This document shows, piece after piece, positions 58,804 to 64,000 of a stretch of DNA of 64,000 nucleotides; the stretch's first letter is position 1, and every line of letters begins with the position of its first letter. The translations under genes were made by a program, and so were the position numbers. The notes beneath the pieces are model-generated. The model saw only the letters and a list, made by a program, of their open reading frames with translations. It was not told the DNA's origin and ran no database searches. Location: assembly GCF_042648405.1 (NCBI RefSeq), contig NZ_JBHRXV010000007.1, forward strand, positions 47,559 to 111,558, in the 5' to 3' direction. This DNA is from Sphingoaurantiacus capsulatus. Its GTDB lineage: Bacteria > Pseudomonadota > Alphaproteobacteria > Sphingomonadales > Sphingomonadaceae.

Positions 58804-59937
58804 ATGTCGAACTTGTCACGCCGGCAGATGGTGGGCGGCGCGCTGACGGCCGCCGCGGTGGGCGCCCCCTTCATCAGCCGGCCGGTACGGGCCTTTGAAA
58901 AGCGCGCCTATCCGCCGCGCGAATATCCCAAGCGCGTCGTCGATCTGGTGAATGAATCGCTGGTGCTCGACATGCTGCACCCGCTCCAGATCAACGACGG
59001 CCCGCTGCCGATGACGCCGGCGATGGCCGCTGATTACAAGGCGAGCGGCATCAATGCGATCCACCATGCCTATGGCGTCGGCGGGCCGAACGCCCGCGAG
59101 GCGGTGCTGACTTTCCTCGTCCGCTGGGGTCATCATGTGCAGGTGAACGCGCATGTGTTCACCGGCGTCGACAAGTTCTCCGACATCCTGCGCGCCAAGC
59201 GCGACGGCAAGATCGCGGTGATCATGGGCCTCCAGAATTCGGAGCATTTTTACACGCCCGACGATGTGAAGCTGTTCTGGGATCTGGGGCAGCGCATCTC
59301 GCAGCTCACCTACAACACGCAGACGCGCATCGGTTCGGGCTCCACGGAGCGGGTCGACGGCGGCGTGTCCGATTTCGGCGCGTCGATCATCGAGGCGATG
59401 AACAAGGTCGGCATGCTGGTCGACGTTTCGCACTGCGGCCCGCGCACCACGCTCGATGCGATCGAGATTTCGAAGAAGCCGATCGCGATCACCCACAGCA
59501 ACTGCCGTGCACTCAACGATCATCCGCGGCTGAAGACTGACGAGGCGATCAAGGCCTGCGCGGCGAAGGGCGGCATGATGGGGATCGCCGGCGTGCGCAA
59601 TTTCGTCAGCGCGAAGGAGCCGACGGTGCTCGGCAACATGGTCGACCATATCGACCATGCGGTGAAGCTGATCGGTATGGACAATGTCGGGATCGGCAGC
59701 GACCTCGACCTCTATGGCTATGACGACGCGCCCGAGGGTTACATGAAGGGGCTGATCGCGTGGCTCAACAAGAGCTACGCCTTCCGCGACAAGGTCGATG
59801 TCGACGGCTTCGATCATGCGCGCCGCACCTACGACCTCGTCGAAGAGCTGCTGCGCCGCAACTATTCGAAGGACAATATCAAGGCGATCCTCGGCGGCAA
59901 TTTCCAGCGGCTGCTGACCGCCAGCTGGGGCGGCTGA
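58804..59937 (+). CDS. Exported membrane-dipeptidase (M19) homologue with altered metal-site motifs
   Basis: This 377-residue protein has a twin-arginine signal (SRRQMVGGALTAAAVGAPF) and the M19 renal-dipeptidase fold. The segment VDVSHCGPRTTLDAI and ITHSNCRALNDHPRLK carry the two histidines expected of one metal site, and GIGSDLDLYGYDDAPEGY is the usual late motif. However, the N-terminal HxD motif is replaced by DMLHPLQIND and the usual bridging glutamate position reads MGLQNSEHF. ATG 58804 has AAGGGG 7 bases upstream; an ATG at 58798 has almost no spacing. It probably acts in the periplasm, but dipeptidase activity is uncertain. Confidence 0.85.
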   Translation: MSNLSRRQMVGGALTAAAVGAPFISRPVRAFEKRAYPPREYPKRVVDLVNESLVLDMLHPLQINDGPLPMTPAMAADYKASGINAIHHAYGVGGPNAREAVLTFLVRWGHHVQVNAHVFTGVDKFSDILRAKRDGKIAVIMGLQNSEHFYTPDDVKLFWDLGQRISQLTYNTQTRIGSGSTERVDGGVSDFGASIIEAMNKVGMLVDVSHCGPRTTLDAIEISKKPIAITHSNCRALNDHPRLKTDEAIKACAAKGGMMGIAGVRNFVSAKEPTVLGNMVDHIDHAVKLIGMDNVGIGSDLDLYGYDDAPEGYMKGLIAWLNKSYAFRDKVDVDGFDHARRTYDLVEELLRRNYSKDNIKAILGGNFQRLLTASWGG

Positions 59938-59947
59938 GCGCCAACCG

Positions 59948-61159
59948 CTAACGGAGCCGCAGCCGCAGCGACTTCATCGCGCCGACGAAGTTCGACCGGA
60001 TGAAGCGCGGCGGCTCGATCACCTCATAGTCGGGGTAGGCGGTGAGGAACGCCGTCAGGATATGCTTCAGCTGCAGGGTTGCGAGCCGCAGCCCGGCGCA
60101 ATGGTGGATGCCGTAGCCGAAGGCGAGATGGGCCTTCGCATTGGCGCGTGTAATGTCGAGCGTGTGCGGATCGTCGAACACCGCCGGGTCGTGATTGCCG
60201 GCGCCGTAGAGCATCGCGACGCGCTCGCCGGCGGCGATGGTCTCGCCGCCGATCACCACATCTTGCGTCGCCGTCCGCGCCATCTGGAACACCGGGCTGT
60301 GCCAGCGCAGCAATTCGTTGATCGCCGCCGGGATCAGCGACGGATCGTCGACGAGGCGGCGGCGCTGATCAGGAAAGCGCCATAGTGCCCAGAGCGCGCC
60401 GGCGAGCGAGCTGCGCGTCGTTTCGTTACCGGCGGCGATCATGTTCGAAAAGAAGCTCTTCTTCTCGGTATCGTCGAGCGGTCGGCCGTCGATTTCGGCG
60501 TGCGCGATCAGCGAGATGAGGTCGTCGCGCGGCTCGCGGTGGCGGCGCTCGATCAGGTCGAGGGCATAGTCGAAGATCGCGAGATAGCGCTCACTCGCGA
60601 CTTCGACCGAGGCGGCATAGTCGGGGTCGTCGGTGCCGAATACCGCGTTGGTGAATTCGAACACGCGCCACTCGTCCTCGGGCGGCACGCCCATGATGGT
60701 GCAGATCGACCGGATCGGCACGATCGCGCCAACCTCCTCGACGAACTCGACCTCGTCGCGCCCCGCGATATCGGCCATCAGCTTCGCGACCGACGCCTCC
60801 ACGCGCGGCTCGAACCGGGCGATGGCGGCGGGCATGAACGCCGAGGCGACGAGGTTACGGAAGGCGGCATGCTCGGGATTGTCCATTGCGAGCATAAAGC
60901 GCGCGAGTGTTCGCCCGATCTCCGGGTCCATCGCCGCGCGCTTGTCGGTCGGGACGCGGAAACCCTTCGTCGAGGTGAAGTTCTTCGCATCGAGCGAGAC
61001 GGCACGGATGTCGTCGTAGCGAGTCAGCATCCAGAAGGGCGGCTGCTTGTCCGATCCCGGATGGCGATAGACCGGCCGGTCGGCGCGCAGTGCGTCATAG
61101 GCGGCGTGGGGATGCCCGTCGGCGAAGTTCGCCGTATCAAGCAGGTCGAGGTGTGCCAT
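59948..61159 (-). CDS. Cytochrome P450
   Basis: This is a 403-residue bacterial soluble P450. The I-helix has IAAGNETTRSSLAGALWAL, the K-helix ExxR motif is ELLRWHSPV, and the heme loop is HLAFGYGIHHCAGLRLA with the cysteine ligand. The AGNETTR form of the I-helix is reminiscent of the CYP125/CYP142 type, which attack steroid or isoprenoid side chains; this resemblance is from memory. No ferredoxin or reductase gene is adjacent, so electrons must come from elsewhere. ATG 61159 is 2 bases after the stop of the preceding gene (TGACGATG), so translation is coupled. Confidence 0.93.
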   Translation of the reverse strand: MAHLDLLDTANFADGHPHAAYDALRADRPVYRHPGSDKQPPFWMLTRYDDIRAVSLDAKNFTSTKGFRVPTDKRAAMDPEIGRTLARFMLAMDNPEHAAFRNLVASAFMPAAIARFEPRVEASVAKLMADIAGRDEVEFVEEVGAIVPIRSICTIMGVPPEDEWRVFEFTNAVFGTDDPDYAASVEVASERYLAIFDYALDLIERRHREPRDDLISLIAHAEIDGRPLDDTEKKSFFSNMIAAGNETTRSSLAGALWALWRFPDQRRRLVDDPSLIPAAINELLRWHSPVFQMARTATQDVVIGGETIAAGERVAMLYGAGNHDPAVFDDPHTLDITRANAKAHLAFGYGIHHCAGLRLATLQLKHILTAFLTAYPDYEVIEPPRFIRSNFVGAMKSLRLRLR

Positions 61160-61161
61160 CG

Positions 61162-61548
61162 TCAGTCGGCGATCTGCCGTTCGTACATCCCCCAATCATA
61201 ATATTCGCGCCAGGTGCGCACCTTGCCGTCCTCGACCTCGAAGATGCCGACGCACGGCAGAATGCCCGATTTGCCGCGCGCGGTGAAATGGTCGCGCCGC
61301 TCGAGCGTCACCACATTGCCCTCGACGCGGCGGTTGAGCACTTCCTGGAAGACATGCGTGGCAATGCCGAGAAAGCCGTCGAGCATCGCTTTGATCTCGG
61401 CCTTGCCGTTGTAGGGCGCCTTCATCATGCTCTGCATAACCGCATCGTCGTGGAACAGCGACAGGATCAGCTCGCCGTCGAGGCTGTTCCAGCCCTCGCG
61501 CATTCGGTCGACGACGGCCAGCGCAGCTTCTTCCTCAGCGGTTCGCAT
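61162..61548 (-). CDS. Limonene-1,2-epoxide hydrolase-like / SnoaL-like protein
   Basis: This 128-residue protein has the cone-shaped NTF2-like fold. It starts MRTAEEEAALAVVDRMREGW, then LFHDDAVMQSMMKAPYNGKA, and ends VRTWREYYDWGMYERQ. The terminal WREYYDW block resembles the WRDYFD motif of limonene-1,2-epoxide hydrolases, and arginine and aspartate residues that could form the catalytic triad are present but not proven. ATG 61548 has GAGAGG 7 bases upstream; the longer TTG start would extend into the promoter. It is coupled to the P450 gene; P450 oxidation followed by hydration of an epoxide is a reasonable pairing. Confidence 0.78.
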   Translation of the reverse strand: MRTAEEEAALAVVDRMREGWNSLDGELILSLFHDDAVMQSMMKAPYNGKAEIKAMLDGFLGIATHVFQEVLNRRVEGNVVTLERRDHFTARGKSGILPCVGIFEVEDGKVRTWREYYDWGMYERQIAD

Positions 61549-61594
61549 TTCGGTCCTCTCCCAAGTGCCGGCGTGGGCGCCGTCTCGTATATTC

Positions 61595-61610
61595 GTCAAA
61601 TCTATTGACA
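61595..61610. promoter_or_regulatory. AT-rich divergent promoter/operator region
   Basis: GTCAA-N5-TTGAC (61595-61609) is a perfect inverted repeat, and TTGACA at 61605-61610 is a good -35 candidate for the receptor gene. It lies in the sole AT-rich stretch of the 151-bp divergent region between the epoxide-hydrolase-like and receptor genes. Confidence 0.45.
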
Positions 61611-61699
61611 ATAATAACTGTCCTGTTTCATCCTCAACATGTCAACCAGCTTTACGAAGCGGAGCAACCGCCGGCGCTGGTGAGTGGGAGGAAAAATAT

Positions 61700-63916
61700 A
61701 TGGGCGTTTCCAGCAAGCTGACGTTGCTGGTCGGTGCGAGCCTGCTCGCGATGCCGGCCATGGCACAGACCGCCGCCGAACCCGCGGCCGAGGCCGCCTC
61801 GGCCGCCGAGATCGATACCGCAGAGGACATCATTGTCACCGCGCAGCGCCGCGAGCAGCGGCTGCAGGACGTGCCGATCTCGATCGCGGTCGTCTCGGGC
61901 GAAGCGCTGCAGGATCGCGCCATCCAGAATTTCGAGCAACTCGCGCCGCTCATCCCCAATCTCACCATCGCCAAGACGCCCGCTGCCAACCTCATCGTGC
62001 TGCGCGGCATCGGCTCAAGCGCGGGCAGCCCGTCGCTCGACCAGTCGGTGGTGATGTTCGTCGACGGCATCTATTCGGGCAACGCCCGCCAGTTTGCCGC
62101 GCCCTTCCTCGATATCGAGCGGCTGGAAGTGCTGCGCGGCCCGCAGGGCGCGCTGGTCGGTCGCAACACCAGCGCCGGCGCGATCAACATCCTGACGCGC
62201 AAGCCGGGCGACGAGCTTGGCGGCTATGTGCTCGGCGACTATAATTTCACCTTCGAGGGCGTCAGCCTCGAAGGCGCCGTCGACCTGCCGGTCACCGATA
62301 ATTTCGCGATCCGCACCACCGGCCGCTACGCCGATACCGACGGCTATATCTACAACCCGCTCGTCGATCAGGATCAGCCGACCCGCAAGGAAGCGATTGG
62401 CCGCATCACCGGCGTGTGGGAGGGCGAGGGCGTCACCACGACGTTCAAATATGAGCACGCCGATGTCGATATCGAAGGCTCGCCGGTGCAGGTGTTCGCG
62501 CCGACCAACAACGAGTTTCGCGACTATGTGAAGAGCGCGCGGCTCACCACCGGCCCGGAGTATGACAATATCGTCACCAACAATGCGGTGCTGCAGCTCG
62601 ACATCGAGATGGGCGGCCCGACGCTGACGGCGATCACCGGCTATTCGCAGTTCAAAAACCGCAACCTGATCGACGCCGACTTCTTCGCCGGCAATTTCGC
62701 CACCGCCGACTTCGACCAGGATTTCAAGCAGGTCTCGCAGGAGATCCGGCTGACCTCACCGACCGGCGGGCCGATCGAATACTCGGCCGGCGCCTATTAT
62801 TCGGACGCCAACCTCGACGAGGAGCGCACCACCGGCGTGCTGTTCGCGCCGGTAGCCAGCACTTTCCGTGCCTTCAATCAGGAGGACAAGGCCTTCTCGC
62901 TGTTCGGTCAGCTCACCTGGGTCGCGTCGGAGGCGCTCCGCGTCAACGCCAGCGGCCGCTGGACGCACCAGAACAAGACCGCCGACTATCTCCGCCTCGG
63001 CGGCGCGCAGGCCGCAGTCGCGCGTACCGGTGCGGTGCAGGCGGACTTCAGCGGCAAGACCACCGACAGCCGCTTCGATCCGGCCGCCTCGGTGCAATTT
63101 TATGCCAACCGCAATTCGATGTTCTACGCGAGCTTCGGCAAGGGCTCGAAGAGCGCCGGCTTCCAGGGCGCGATCTCGAACGCCTCGCCCGCGACCTTCG
63201 AATATCTGCCCGAACGATCGACCGCCTTCGAGGGCGGCGCGCGCCTCAGCTTCCCGGGCACCGGTTATCTGAACCTCGCCGCCTTCCACACCACCTACAA
63301 GGATCTGCAGGTGTCGGCGGGCATCTCGGTGCCGGGGTCGCTCGCCGCGATCTTCTTCACCGGCAACGCGCCCGAGGCGCGCATCGCCGGCCTCGAGGCG
63401 GAGTTCCTGTTCCGGCAGAGCCAGATGTTTCAGGTCGACGGCAGCCTCGCCTGGCTGCCGACCGCCAAATATGTCGATTTCACCGCCGGGCCTTGTTATG
63501 CGCTGCAGCCGTCGAACGGCACCTTGCCCGGCACCTGCAACCAGACCGGTCAGCGCCTCGGCTTCACGCCGAAATTCTCGGGTTCGGTCAACGGCACGGT
63601 GAAAGCGCCGGTCAGCAGTGACCTGCAGGTGAAGGCCACGATTTCGCCGGGCTTCCAGACGGGCAACTTCCGCGACTTCACCAATGATCCGGTGGCGCGG
63701 CAGGACGGCTGGCTGAAGCTTGATGCGCGGCTGTCGCTCGGCAGCATCGACGATGGCTGGGAACTGGCGCTGGTCGGCCGCAACCTCACCAACAAGCTGA
63801 CCAACGCCTACAGCAACACCGCCGGTCTGGCGAACACCTTCCTTAACCCGGCCGCGCGCGTGACGGTGGTCGATGCGCCGCGCAACATCTCGGTGCAGGC
63901 GCGCTACAAATTCTGA
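61700..63916 (+). CDS. TonB-dependent receptor
   Basis: This 738-residue outer-membrane receptor has a signal peptide (MGVSSKLTLLVGASLLAMPA MAQ, shown in two parts), a likely TonB box in EDIIVTAQRREQRLQ, the plug motif NLIVLRGIGSSAGSPS and the canonical FDVLRGPQGAL-like VLRGPQGALVGRN, then a 22-strand-type barrel ending ISVQARYKF. ATG 61700 has GGGAGG about 8 bases upstream. It diverges from the P450 and epoxide-hydrolase genes, which suggests uptake of the substrate they oxidise. Receptors of this type in sphingomonads commonly take up plant polymers, siderophores or aromatic compounds; the ligand here is unknown. Confidence 0.94.
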   Translation: MGVSSKLTLLVGASLLAMPAMAQTAAEPAAEAASAAEIDTAEDIIVTAQRREQRLQDVPISIAVVSGEALQDRAIQNFEQLAPLIPNLTIAKTPAANLIVLRGIGSSAGSPSLDQSVVMFVDGIYSGNARQFAAPFLDIERLEVLRGPQGALVGRNTSAGAINILTRKPGDELGGYVLGDYNFTFEGVSLEGAVDLPVTDNFAIRTTGRYADTDGYIYNPLVDQDQPTRKEAIGRITGVWEGEGVTTTFKYEHADVDIEGSPVQVFAPTNNEFRDYVKSARLTTGPEYDNIVTNNAVLQLDIEMGGPTLTAITGYSQFKNRNLIDADFFAGNFATADFDQDFKQVSQEIRLTSPTGGPIEYSAGAYYSDANLDEERTTGVLFAPVASTFRAFNQEDKAFSLFGQLTWVASEALRVNASGRWTHQNKTADYLRLGGAQAAVARTGAVQADFSGKTTDSRFDPAASVQFYANRNSMFYASFGKGSKSAGFQGAISNASPATFEYLPERSTAFEGGARLSFPGTGYLNLAAFHTTYKDLQVSAGISVPGSLAAIFFTGNAPEARIAGLEAEFLFRQSQMFQVDGSLAWLPTAKYVDFTAGPCYALQPSNGTLPGTCNQTGQRLGFTPKFSGSVNGTVKAPVSSDLQVKATISPGFQTGNFRDFTNDPVARQDGWLKLDARLSLGSIDDGWELALVGRNLTNKLTNAYSNTAGLANTFLNPAARVTVVDAPRNISVQARYKF

Positions 63917-64000
63917 GCTGACGTGAAAGCTGCGCGGTGACCTAGAGCGGGATGACGCTACACGGAAGCATACCCTGAGTTGGCGAGATAGTTGGCGCAC

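Overview
The window looks like a piece of a draft genome from a high-GC alphaproteobacterium, most likely a sphingomonad (Sphingomonadales). The evidence is gene content and order: an F1-only ATP synthase operon (atpHAGDC, with the Fo genes elsewhere), the rpmH-rnpA-yidD-yidC-engB block, two TonB-dependent receptors, many GTG/TTG starts with tight stop-start overlaps, and GC-rich intergenic palindromes. No rRNA, tRNA, CRISPR array, prophage or insertion sequence was recognised.

Layout. 0-6.3 kb: the 3' end of priA, a DEAD-box RNA helicase, a GNAT acetyltransferase, AraC and Lrp regulators, and a SAM methyltransferase. 6.4-11.4 kb: atpHAGDC, with a 101-bp perfect inverted-repeat element between atpA and atpG. 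11.5-18.9 kb (minus strand): a probable long operon of argH, an LptM-like lipoprotein, lysA, a TIGR02302/DUF4175 membrane protein, galU, an alpha/beta hydrolase and a small exported protein. 18.9-22.9 kb: a TlpA-like lipoprotein, a LysR regulator divergent from a TonB-dependent receptor, and a GST. 22.9-26.8 kb (minus strand): engB, yidC, yidD, rnpA and rpmH, plus two tandem paralogous small membrane proteins. 26.9-30.7 kb: an exported creatininase-like hydrolase, an exported RidA-like protein, a ComM-type AAA protein, a GFA-family protein and a zinc-ribbon protein.

The centrepiece is at 31.0-55.4 kb: a complete type I secretion operon (outer-membrane TolC-like protein, ABC transporter, HlyD-like adaptor) followed by one giant adhesin gene of about 19.7 kb. 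As written, the adhesin is broken at a single N (47821) flanked by two identical 31-bp copies. Removing one copy plus the N restores one frame of about 6,556 residues, so this looks like an artificial contig join. The protein has a BapA-type prefix, an Ala-Ala-rich membrane-proximal segment, about 17 Ig-like domains, an EF-hand-like cluster, two seven-bladed delta-60 propellers that each appear to be inserted inside an Ig-like domain, about 10 kb of RTX repeats interleaved with other repeated modules, and a C-terminal secretion domain. The three transporter genes should export it and it should tether cells in a biofilm.

55.6-63.9 kb: a LuxR-type regulator and a likely catabolic group (acyl-CoA dehydrogenase, MDR-type reductase, exported M19 dipeptidase homologue with altered metal-site motifs, cytochrome P450, limonene-epoxide-hydrolase-like protein, TonB-dependent receptor). 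This is consistent with uptake and oxidation of a hydrophobic substrate, though the substrate is unknown.
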